This document shows positions 52,054 through 63,700 of a stretch of 64,000 nucleotides of DNA, one piece after another. Both the position numbers and the translations under genes were made by a program. The notes beneath the pieces are model-generated. The model was given only the letters and a program-made list of their open reading frames with translations. It was not told the origin of the DNA and did not search any database. This DNA comes from Phaeosaccion multiseriatum. Its lineage: Eukaryota > Ochrophyta, other classes. Every line of letters starts with the position of its first letter. Positions within the stretch are counted from its first letter, which is position 1. The DNA lies in contig OZ218959.1 in assembly GCA_965112735.1 (NCBI GenBank), positions 3,162,001 through 3,226,000 on the forward strand, in the 5' to 3' direction.

Positions 52054-55000
52054 TTAGAAAGACGCGGGCACCACGGAACCCCAAGACGCGTCCGCGCCTC
52101 CAGAGAAGAAGGAGCCTGCCTCACCACCACCCCCTTCGAGGATGGCGACTTCCCCATAGCCCCCCTCACAGTTGGCGAGCGTCGGGGTCAGCGAAGGCGG
52201 TGCCAGTGAAGAAGGGGGCGTCCTCCTTCCCCTCCTCACCACCCTAACCCTCTTCCTCATCGCCTGCTTCTTTCCGAAACCAGTGCCAGTGTGAGTGCCA
52301 GTGCGATGTCCCTTGAGGTGCCAGGGCGAAGGTTGGGATGATGTCGAGAGGGAGGAGCGTCTTGGCGTGGGGCGATTGCGCAGGCGGCCGTCTCGGGACC
52401 ACGAGGGAAGGGTCGGCGGTGTTGGATTGCGAGGGGCCTGCTGCTGAATCACCAACTGCTGCCGCTCCTGCCGCTCCTCCCCCTGCTGTTGCTGCTGCTG
52501 GCCAGCACGAGTGTATGTGTATGTACCAGCAGTCGCAGCGTCATCGTCATCCTCATTGCCGCCCCCCTCTCCGTCGTCCACTTCAGGACCGCCGCCCGCA
52601 GGGTCCGAGACGACCCGAGGGGCGCATGGGACGCAGTGCTCTCCACCATGCAGCGCGATCCCCACCCCGGGGGCCCCGACCTCCACCCCAGGGATATCCA
52701 CCCCAGGGTTGTCCACCCCCACCCCTGGGGGCAGCACCATGGTGGCGTCAGGATGAGGTACACAGCGAGGAAGCGCGCTCCTGAGACGCGAGATGGTCTT
52801 GCGAGTCAAGCGGAGGCCTCCTGAGGCTCTTCGGTGGGATGCGCAGGGGGAGGGGCGCTGGTGGTGTTGCTGTTGTATCATCAAGCGCTGCTGATGCTGT
52901 GCCTTTAAGTGCTGCTGATAATGTCTCACCAACTGCTGCCGCTGCTGTATCACCAACTGCTGCTGATACTGCTGCTTCTGCATGCGCCTCGTCTGGGGCG
53001 GGAGAGTAAGCGATACAGGAATAGTTCCACTCACACTCAGTCGCGATGAGAGGGACACGGCCTCCTCCTTCTCCTTCTCCTCCTCCTCCTCCTCCTCCTC
53101 CTCCTCCTCCTCCCCCTCCTCCTCCTCCTCCTCCTCCTCCTCCTCCTCCTCCTCCTCCTCCTCCTCCTCCTCCTCCTCCTCCTCCTCCTCCTCCTCCTCC
53201 TCCTCCTCCTCCTCCTCCTCCTCCTCCTCCTCCTCCTCCTCCTCCTCCTCCTCCTCCTCCTCCTCCTCCTCCTGCTCCTCCTGCCCCCCCCCCTCCCCCT
53301 CCTCCTCCGCGCGAGCAGCCCTCCTCCTACTCTGTGCCGGCGCCGAGCCAACCACCCGAGCACGGGACCACTTCCTCCCACTCCTTCTTCTCCGACTTTG
53401 GCTCCGACTGTAGCGGCCCACGCAATACGTGAAACCCCCCGGGATCTGGGTGTTCATGGTGGTGAAGGGGCGTCGACTCCGCCACTGTCGTCGCACTCCT
53501 ACCTCTGCGCTCGTCGCTGGAAAGGCCGCAAACTGAAGGGAAAGCGCCGCACTGCTCTCCTCCACAGGGGCGGCTGCTGAGACTGAGTTACGCCCTTCCC
53601 CTCCTCCTCCTCCTCCTCCTCCTCCTCCTCCTCCGCCTCCTCCTCCTCCTCCTCCTCCTCCTGTTCCTCCTCCTCCTCCTGTTCCTCCTCCTCCTCCTCC
53701 TCCTTCTCCTCCTTCTCCTCCTCCTCCTCCTCCTCCTCCTCCTCCTCCTCCTTCTCCTCCTCCTCCTTGTCCTCCTCCTCCTCCTCCTCCTCCTTCTGCG
53801 AGGGTGAGCAGAGCTCTCTCTGTGCCCAGAGCGATGGCATTCCCCGCCACATGCCAGGCAACAACCGCGCTCACGCGTGCCGCTGTATCACCACCTGTCG
53901 CTGTATTCCCAACGGTCGCTGTGTCTGCCTCTGCGTCTGCCGCCACGGATCGCTTCGTGTCAGCAGAAGCAGTTGGTGATACAGCAGCAGACCCGCATGT
54001 CTGCTCCGTGTCCTTCCTCTCTTCGTACGGCTCATGCGTTTGCTCTGGTGCCTCCGACGACGTTGGCTCGCCTCCCCACCGCTGCTGCTGCTGCTGTTGT
54101 TGTATCACCAACTGCTGCTGCTGCTGCTGCTGCTGCTGCGGCTGCTGGCCTCTCCGCTGAGCCGACAAGTGTCGCCCAAGCCGCACCTGTTGCCCGGAGG
54201 ACCAACGAGTGGGGCAGGAGGCCTGGTCCTTTTGGTGTTGGCGCTTGCGCTCCTCCTCCTCCAGCCTCCGATTGAGCAGTCCCTCTCGCTGCGCCTTCCT
54301 CGTCGCGTTCAGCACTCGGAGTCTCTCATAGCCGCCCACCTTTCTCGCTCGGCGTCTCAGTGCTCTTCCCTCCGCCTCTCGCTCCTCCTTCTCCTCCTGA
54401 AACTTTTCTCTGTGAAGCTCTTGCTTGGCCTCCCTCGCTCGCTGCTTCTCGAGCAACCTTTGCTGAGTCTTCTTGTTGAGCTTTCCCCACTCCTCCCGCT
54501 CCCCTCTCGTCTCCTCCCTGCCTCCGCTGTCCGCGGTCAGGTGATCATAGTCTTCGAACAAGGCTTCAAAGTGACTGCACAGAGTTAGGGCGGGCTGCTC
54601 GCTATCGCTGATCCTCGAAGACAATTCCCTTCGTCTGGTGGGAGGGGAGGGAGGAGGCCGGGGAGACAGGCAGGGTGGGCAGCGTGGGTAGGGTGGGGTA
54701 GGTGGCACACGAATGGACAACACGGACGGAATGAAGGACCGTTTGACTGACTGAAGCACCTTGATACATCGCCGTCCAGCGCATCAATTGCCATCCCTCC
54801 CCTGCTCCTCCTCCACACACACAGTGAGCTTTACCTGAAGGCGTTGATGAATTGGAAGATTGCCTCCGATATGGTGGCCGAGGCCATCTCCTCCTGCAAG
54901 TCCAATGATCGGGTGTGGGTCGACACGATGTGGGCAAACTCCTCGAAGTTGATGACTGCCCGCCCGCCTGTGAGCTGTGAAAAACAGGAGCGGATCTCCT

Positions 55001-55446
55001 GAGTCATGAGGTCAAGCGCGTCCCGTCTCTTCTTGGTCTCCTGAGCATTACTATTATGTGATTGCTGATCTGCGTCTTCCCTGTGGTCGTGCTTCCTTCT
55101 ATGTACATGGTGGCACAGTCCGAATGAAGCCATTGCCTCCATGAGCTCCTCCACAGCGACGGTACCTCCCTGATAGTGAAGAGAGAAACGCCACCAGCTT
55201 AGATCACCAGTCTCCTTCCAAGAAGGAGACACACTTCTTACTCTTTACCTTGTCCGTATCCAGCTCATCAAACATCTCTTGGAGGAAAGATGTACGGGGG
55301 CATCCACCTTCTGCTGTGGGAGGTGGTGGTCTTTTGCCGCCTTTCGCTCTGGAAGGGCATCGAGTGCGAAGCCATTTCTGGGTCTGAAAGCTCTCAACGA
55401 TGCCGACACGGGGTCTCTGCCCCCCCCGCCCCCATGTCGCAGTCAT
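52054..55446 (-). CDS. EF-hand protein with very long low-complexity C-terminus, about 1037 residues
   Basis: Three exons in reading order: 55446-55249, 55169-54835, 54634-52054. Phases close on TAA. The first intron sits inside the EF-hand loop: DELDTDK joins GGTVAVEELMEAM, giving a 12-residue loop (D1, D3, G5, G6, V8, E12). A second, degenerate EF-hand is near residues 130-150 (FSQLTGGRAVINFEEFAHIV) and lacks most acidic ligands. Calcium binding by the first hand is likely but unproven. Exon 3 opens with a charged coiled coil (LLEKQRAREAKQELHREKFQ, KVGGYERLRVLNATRKAQRE), then poly-Gln with QQLVIQQQ, an Ala/Thr region, poly-Gly, and a poly-Glu run of more than 60 residues from a CTC array (53075-53275). 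More Gln-rich sequence follows. The tail repeats VDNPGVDIPGVEVGAPGVG. The run of frames is open throughout, which supports coding despite low complexity. Divergent from the Sfi1-like gene. Confidence 0.66.
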
Positions 55447-55674
55447 TGCCAAGTAAGGATGTCACATGAGAGGGAAGAGAAGGAGCGAAGAGGAAAAAAT
55501 TGCAGCAAGAAACAAGACACACAAAAAAAATTGCGCGTAACGAGAAAAATCACCAACACGTGTATCTGTCACAGTTGGCTTAGCAGTTGGGGGGGGGGAG
55601 GGAAAAAAAGCAGGCAGACGGAGAGAGCCCTCCTGCATGCGTGCTCCAGCCTCAGCGCTTGCCCTGGGGCCGAA
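55447..55674. promoter_or_regulatory. Divergent promoter region, EF-hand gene / Sfi1-like gene
   Basis: The 228 bases between the two ATGs. It includes A-rich runs (55494-55505, 55525-55535) and ATCACCAACACGTGTATC, a relative of the dispersed 15-mer. No TATA box recognised. Confidence 0.4.
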
Positions 55675-57180
55675 ATGTCTAATAACCAAACCCAGAGGTC
55701 CTTTGCAAGCACAGCATCCCTGAAGCACCTGCGCCCTTACGAGGGGCGGGAAGGGAGGGATGTGCTTGTCATAAGTGAAATCATAAAGAGAGCCGAGCGG
55801 GAGCAGCAGGTGCGCAACAAGCCAAGGCGTGGGAAGAAGGACAAGGATCCGTGGGCTCATCTTCGGGCTCCTGCTGCTGCCCCTCCCCCCCCCCGCCCCT
55901 CAGACCTACTCGTCCACAGAGCCCCTCTCTCTGGACGATGCCCTCATGGCAGCCTCCACAGAGCTCCATGCTCAGGGCCTCACCAGAGACGAAGGCCTCC
56001 GTTACTACGGCCTCCTGCGCAGATTGGACAGCTCCATGCCTCTTGTGGACTGGTGGGCACGAATAGGTGAGAGCGCAGCGTGGGCATATCTATCCATTGC
56101 TGTAGGCAGTAAGGATGTTCATCTCAACAGTCCCTCGTTGCCTTCTTGTGTCCGTCCACCTCGACAAGCGTTGCTGGACGAGAGAAACTCCCATGCCCAA
56201 GACTGCAGAGGACAGTGGTCTCCGGGAGGCCGGGGAAGCAATGGAGCCAGTCCTTGCGATGGAAGGACCGTGCAGTTCACCCCCAGCTCTTCCCTTGGGC
56301 AAGGCCAGCACCAGCAGCAGCACCAGCAGCAGCACTCGAGTATATTCCTACCTACCACCCCAACCTCAGTTGTCCAGGGGCCCCGGAGGAGGAAGCAAGA
56401 GGAGGACAAGCAGGGGCAGGAGGAGAGTGAAGTATCGCCTGAAGCCGCCCTCTTGGCGCGAGAGCTGAACTTACGGGATGAGGAGAGAGGGGAGGGAGGA
56501 GGGGAAGGGTGGCGAGGAGGAGGCGCGGCAGGAGTCGGGGTGCCAGCAGCAGCGAGTCCGTATCACCAACACGTGTATTCTCCCTCTCGCTCTCCCTCTC
56601 CCTCTCCCTCTCCTTGGATGATGAACCTGAGACCCCCCTGGGGCATGGACTCACTCTCGCCCGTACAGCGGCAGCAGCAGCACCAGCAGCAGCACCAGCA
56701 GCGGCACCAGCGGGGCTCCCCAGGGGGCTCCCCCACACCTCGATCGCTGTTCTCGGCGGATGCCGGGGTTGTGGAGCACCAACACGGGGGGGGATCTGAT
56801 GCCATCTATGGTCACATATACTGGGAAGGAGGGGAGGGGGAGGAAGAGGAGGAGGTGCTGGCAAGGGGCCACTCAGAGGAGGGGAGGAGGCAGGTGGGGA
56901 TGCAGCAGTTGGTGATACAGCAGCAGCAGCAGCAGCAGGAGGACGAGGAAGTAGGGAGCGGTGACGACCTGTCGAAGACGGGTGGATCATCAGTAAGCGC
57001 CGGTAGCCTCGCGCGGTCCATCAATCCCGAGTCCTCCTGCGGGCCCTTGCCTTGGCCTTCGCGCTGGCCCTCTCTGGCCCTGCCCTCGCACCCGAGGGAA
57101 GTCAATGCATGTCGTGCCACAGGGGAGCAGGAGGAAGAGGAGGAGGAGCAGCAGCAGCAGCAAGAGGAGGAGGAGGAGGA

Positions 57181-57220
<40 letters not shown>

Positions 57221-60200
57221 GAGGAGGGGATGGAGTCGGCGCCCGCCCCTGCTGCGGCTGGGGTAGGAGCAGGGGCAGGGACAGCGGGGGGGAGCATGAG
57301 GAGACGGAGACTGAAGGATGGGCAGCAGCAGCAGCAGGAGGGAGAGCCTGCGTCCGGTCCCGCTGCGGATGGGGTTGCGGTGATTGCTTCTCCCCTGCTA
57401 CTGGTAGACGCTCCTCCTGCTCCTCCTCCTCCTCGTCCTCCTCCTCCTCCTCCTCCTCCTCCTGCTGCTGCTGCTGCTACTGCTCCTCCTCTCACCCTGT
57501 GTCCAAAGATTGATCCGCAAGACAGCAGGAAGCAGCTCCGAAGAGCCGTCATCGTCTTCTGGCACCACTGTACAGGCCGCCACTTGAGGGCTTGGCGACA
57601 GGTCAGTGTTCAGTGTTTGCTGGTGTTGGTGTGGGTGTGGGTGTGGGTGTGAGTGTGAGTGTAAAGTGTTAGTGCTACGACTGGATAGAGTGGGTATGTG
57701 TCATGCACCACGGCACAGCCCGCCTCTATAAAACCTTTCCGTTTCGTGTTTGTACTAGTGTTAAGTGTTTGTGTTTGTTCTAGTGTTTAGTGTTTGTGTT
57801 TGTGTTTGTGTTTGTATGTGCGTGTGTGTTGGTGTTTACCCCTGCGGTACGCTGGCACCGCGTGTCTCGTTCTTAACTCTCTCCCTCTCCCCCTCTCCCC
57901 CCCTCCCATCTCTCCCTCCTTCTACTCAAAGGTATCCCGAGAGCTCACCGAATACCGCTTCTTGCGTGTGTTCCGCCTCCTTAGAGACTTCATCCCGAGG
58001 CTTTCCACAGGGGCCACTCTCGGGTTGTGGAGCATCGTCAGAGACAATCGAGAGAGGCTTATGGAGCTGATGGTAGGCGGTAGGGGAGAAGGAGGAAGAG
58101 GAGGAAGAGGAGGAGGAGGAGGAGGAGGAGGAGGAGGAGGAGGAGGAGGAGGAGGAGGAGGAGAGGAGGAGGAGGAGGAGGAGAAGGAGGAGGAGGAGGA
58201 GGAGGAGGAGGAGGAGGAGGAGGAGGAGGAGGAGGAGGAGGAGGAGGAGGAGGAGGAGGAGGAGGAGGAGGAGGAGGAGGAGGGGAAGGAGGAGGAGGAG
58301 GAGGAGGAGGAGGAGGAGGAGGAGGAGGAGGAGGAGGTGCTCGTGTGCTGCTCCCAGCGTATGGAGATGGTATAGCCAGAGACATGGAGCAGGTGCAGGA
58401 GGAGGTGACGAGTGTGCTGCGGCACTCATGGTACTGGCAGATGCAGCTCGACACTCTGGTAGGAGAAGGAGGAGGAGGGGGAGGGGGAGGAGGAGGAGGA
58501 GGAGGAGGAGGAGGAGGAGGAGGAGGAGGAGGAGGAGGAGGAGGAGGAGGAGGAGGAGGAGGAGGAGGAGGAGGAGGAGGAGGAGGAGGAGGAGGAGGAG
58601 GAGGAGGAGGAGGAGGAGGAGGTGAGGAGCAGCGAGCGATGGTGGCGCTGAGACTATCCTTTTCCCTAACGGCGCTGAGCGAGGGAGTGCTGTTGAGGGG
58701 CCTGCTGAGCAGGGTCCTGCTGGGATGGGTGAGGGTGGCGAGCGGAAGGAAGAGGGCTAGGCTCCATGACGAGAGGGGGCAGAAGGGCAGGGCCATCGCA
58801 GGTGAGTTGAGTGGGCGATGGCCTGTATTGCTCTCCCCCCCCCCCTTCTCTCTCTCTCTCTCTCCCTGCCTCACCCTCCCTCTCTCTCCCTCCTCTCTCT
58901 CTCCCTCCCACCCCTCCCTCATCCCCCCCTCACCTCCCCCTCTCCTTCCCTTCCTCCCTCCCTCTCCCTCCCCCTCCTCCCCTCCCCTCCCCCCCCTCCC
59001 TCCCTCCCTCCATCCCCCCCCCCCCCTACTCTCTCCTCTTACTCTCAGCCTTTAAGCTCGCCCTACGCCGTCGAAGAGCCTCTGACAAAGCGCACACCAT
59101 CGCGTTTCGCGCTCTCAGGCGCTGCGCAGCGACCAAGTCCCGGAGGGCCCTCAGGTGTTGGGCTTATGCGAGCGGGATCGGCAGACGCGCACAGGAGGTC
59201 CGGTGGAGGAGGGAGAGGGGGACGTTGAGGAGGAGTCTCGAGCAGTGGAGGAAGGCCCGGGCAGAGCGAGGAGAGCGCAGGTGAGGGGGGGGGTATGGGG
59301 TATGGGGTATAGGGTATAGTGTTTGGGTTTCGGGTATGGGGTATGGGGTATAGGTATGGGGTATAGGGTATAGGGTATAGGGTATGGGGTATAGGGTATA
59401 GGGTATAGTGTTTGAGTTTCGGGTATGGGGTATGGGGTATAGGGTATGGGGTATGGAGTATGGAGTATAGGGTATAGGGGGGGGGGTTTGGGGTATGGGG
59501 TATGGGGTGTAGGGTATATGGTGTGGGGTATGCCTTGAGTCTTGGGTCCTGACGCTTGCTCTACTCGGTATGTCGCACCCCTCTACACGGTATTTCGCAC
59601 CTCTCTACATGGCATGTCGCACCCCTCTACAATGATCAACGATCAGGTTTGCTCTGGCCACTTGGCACCGCAGGAGGCGCCGCAGAGGCCTACGAGAGGC
59701 GCTGAAGCACTGGAGAGACCATTCGGCGCAACGGAAGGTACGATCAGTAGCACCCTCTGTCCCGACACGCATCCACCCTCTATCCTGACGCCCACCCACC
59801 CACGCACCCCGCACTGACACCCATCCACCCCCTGTCCTGACACCCATCCACCCTCTGTCCTGACACCCATCCACCCTCTGTCCTGACATCCACCCACCCT
59901 CTGTCCTGACACCCATCCACCCTCTGTCCTGACACCCATCCACACTCTGTCCTGACACCCATCCACCCTCTGTCCTGACACCCATCCACCCCCTGTCCTG
60001 ACACCCATCCACCCTCTGTCCTGACACCCTTCCACCCTCTGTCCTGACACCCATCCACCCCCTGTCCTGACACCCACCCACCCTCTGTCCTGACACCCAT
60101 CAACCCTCTGTCCTGACACCCATCAACCCTCTGTCCTAACACCCATCCACTGTCCTAACACCCACCCACCCTCTGTCCTGACACCTATCCACCCTCTGTC

Positions 60201-60701
60201 CTGATTCACCCACATGCACGCACATAAACACACAGGTCGCGCACAAGCTCACGCAGAGCCTCGGCCTCCAAGCGGATGCCCCGAGGAAGCACCGGGCTCT
60301 CACAGGCTGGCGACAGCGATCACAGATCACCACACGCTGTAGAGACCAGAGGAGGAAGGGCGTCACCATGTGGGAGAGAAAAAGGCGGGGGGAGGGATTG
60401 GCGGCGTTGGAGCGGACGAGGCAGTGGGGGAGGAAGTGGCGGACCGGGGTGAGGCGGCTGGCGGGGGCGAGGGAAGGGAGGGAGAGACGAAGGGCGATGC
60501 GCGGGTGGAGGGAGGCAGTGCACGCTTTGGACAGAGAGAGGAAGAGAAGAATCACCAGGTGAGGGGCTGGGGCAGGGGGGAGGTGGAGGGGGGAGGAGAG
60601 AGGGTGGGTGGGGGGGGCGGGGTAGAGCTGAAATTGAAACTGAGACTACAAAGGTGGTGCTCTGTCTCTGTGTGTGGATTTTGTGTGCTCTCCTCTTTCT
60701 G

Positions 60702-60735
<34 letters not shown>

Positions 60736-63700
60736 CCTCTCTCTCTCTTCTCTCTCTCTCTCTCTCTGTCTCTGACTCACCGCTCCCTCCGCTGCCCCTC
60801 CGCTGCCCCTCCCTTTCCCCTCCTCTGTCCTGCCCACCTCCCGTTGCAGAATGGTGCAGTGGCGCAAAGTCCGAGCCTTGCTCAACTGGCGACGTCGCTG
60901 TAGTTGGGTCATGGTGCTTCGAAGCGCCAACGAGGCACCTTCCCGAGCCATGACACTCCGGAGGCTTCGACTCAGGAGGGGATTTGGAGCTCTAAGGAGG
61001 AGGGGGTGGGTAGAGGCCAAGGAAGGACGAAGGGGAGTGGAATGTGCGCGTCGGTATGAGAGGAGGGAGGGATTGAGAATGGGGGTGGAGGTTTGGCGGG
61101 GTCAGGTGCAGGTGAGGCTTGGGGTGGTGGAGAGAGTCTGGGGGGTGGGGGGTGAGGGGGTGAGGAGGTGGAGGATGAGGAGGGGGTTGGAGGGGCTGAC
61201 GGGGTGGAGGGAGAGGGGGGCGGAGAGGCGAGGAAGGAGGAGGGGGGCGGAAGATTGCTTGAGGCAGGGCTTGCTCTTGAAGGGTTTGGGGTTGTTAAGG
61301 GAGGCTTGGGAGAGGGGCAAGAGGGAGAGGGAAGGGCTGAAGTGGAGGCGTCGATGGGGGCTGAGGAGAGGGCTCGGCGGCAGGGAGGAGGACAAGCAGC
61401 CAGAGGCGGAGGAGGAGGAGGAGGAGGAGGAGGAGGAGGAGGAGGAGGAGGAGGAGGAGGAGGAGGAGGAGGGGGGGGAGGAGGGGAGGGGAGGAGGAGA
61501 AAGTGAGGGAGGGACGGAGTGGCACGGGGCACGACGAGGGGGAGGGCTGTGGGATTTGTGGAGCAGGGCCAGGCGCAGGCGTATGGGTATCAACAGGCTT
61601 CGGCAGCGGAGGCTGGCGACAGGCTGGGCACGGCTCGCACTGGCGGAGCACCAACTCGTGCAGCAAGAGAAGGAGGGGGAGAAGGGGAAGGACGAGGGCA
61701 CTCTTCCTGAGAGGAGGTGGAGAGGAGAGAACGTGTGCAACGCCAAGGCCGATGGCTTCATGCTGAGGCGGCGGAGGAGGATGGCACTGCACGGCCTCGG
61801 GGAGGAAGTGGCAAGGAGGGCGAGGACGATGGCAGCCCATGACAGGGCTCTTCAGTACGTTCGAGCACTCCTACTGGGGAGGGGTGTGCAGGTCCTCTGT
61901 GAGTATGGGGGGGGGAGGCGGGCGGCGAGGGAGAGGGGGAGGAGGAGGAGGAAGGCCGAGCTGCGGCGAGGGTGGGAGGGGCTCAGGCTTTGGTGGAGAG
62001 AGGGGAGGGGGCGTGTGAGTAGGGAGGGGAGGGAGCTTGAAGCGGAGGGCAGGAGGAGAAGAAAGACCTTGAGCAGGGGAGTGCAGGTGAGTGTGTGTGT
62101 GTGTGAGTGAGTGAGACAGAGGTGACAAGCACGCGCCTAGCTGGTGGAAGGCAGGGAGGGAGGGAAGGAAGGAGGGAGGGAGGGAAGGAGGGGGAGAGGG
62201 AAGAGCGGGAGGGAGGACTATCTATTCTTTTTGTCTGTCTGTCTGTCTGTCTGCCTGTCTTTCTGTCGTACTACCTGTCCGTCGTAGGGCAAGTCCAAAC
62301 GCAAAACAAACCATGTCCGCCCCTCTCCTTCCGCTGCCATCCCCCCTCCAACCCCCATGCTAAGCTTCAGTTGCTCCTTCCCTCACCTCTATCACTGTAT
62401 CACCAACTGCTGGGGCTCCTCTGCAGGCCTTGCGGACGTGGTGCGCAGGCAGCAGATGGCGACAGGCAGACAGAGCTTCACGCGAGAAGCACCAACACCT
62501 CCTCTTCCCTCCCTCACTGCACTCGTATGGGCAACAGCAGAGACAAGAGCAGCAGTCATATGGACGGCAGGAGGAGGCGCATGGACAGTTGGTGATACAG
62601 CAGCAGTATGAGCAGTTGGTGCTACAGCATGAGCAGTCGTATGGGCAGAGGCAAGCAATCACAATGAGGCCCTCTCCGGAGGGGCAGAGGCGACGACAAA
62701 GGCACGCGCTGTGTATGTGGGGGGCGGCGATGGAGAGGAGGATAGCGGCAAACCACAAGATTCAGCGTGTGTGTAGACATCTGCAGCAGCGGTATATGGA
62801 GAGATGGAAGGAGGCATCTGTGAGGGGGGTGGAGAGGCGGAGGGTGGAGGGTTGGAGGAGGGAGGGGCGGCTAAGGAGGGGGTGGAGGGAGTGGAGGGCT
62901 GCGGTGGAGGAGGGGAGAGAGAGGGAGGCGTGGAGGAGGGGGAGGAGGAGGGCGATGCTGCACAGCGCGTGGGTGCGGTGGTGGGGGACGAAGGGGGCGG
63001 GGGGGGCGAGCGGGTTATGTGCGAGGAGGAGGAGGGAGGTGGAGGGGGAGCAGCACTGGCAGAGGAGAGCCACGGCAAGGGCAATGTTGGCTTGGAGGGT
63101 GTTTCCTGTATGGCGGCAGGGGCAGCGGCAGGTGAGAGGGAGGGGAGAGAGGGAGAGGGAGGGCGGGGGAGGCATTGGCTTTGATCTCCTTCCTTCTTCC
63201 TTCTTGTTTGTCGCGATTCTTGACAATACCTAACACGCATAGTTTCTTGTGTGTGTGTGTGCATGTGCGTGTGTATGCGTGTGTGTGTGTATGTGGATAT
63301 GCGTGTGTGTGTGTGTGTGTGTGTGTGATATGTGTGGATATGCGCGTGCGTGTGCCATGCAGCGCCGAGAGATAGCGAGCGTCTTTGCACGAAACACCCA
63401 CCTGCAGCAAGGAATAGACATATGGGAGTTGGGCATTCGAACCCAGATGGCGACAGCCCTGACTCTGGAGCGAGGCTGGAGACACCGGCGCATGGCAGGC
63501 CTGAGGCGCGGATTGGAGAGGGTCAGGGAGGAGGTGGGGAGGAGGAGGAGGAGGAGGGAGGGGGGGCAGCAGTGGCGAGACTGGCGACGTCGGAAAGGGC
63601 TGCTTCGGATGCTGCTGCTGCTACGCATGAGGGGAGGAGGGGAGGGGGGGCACGACAGAAGAGTGACTATCATGACAGAGCAGCGTGGAGAGAGAGAGGA

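Noticed and set aside
53037-53432. Plus-strand poly-Pro/poly-Ser ORFs over the CTC array
   Set aside because: Antisense shadows of the poly-Glu tract in the EF-hand gene, whose frame continues well beyond the array on both sides.
59283-59530. GGGTATAG array considered as telomeric sequence
   Set aside because: The units are irregular and the array is internal, between two in-phase exons of the Sfi1-like gene.
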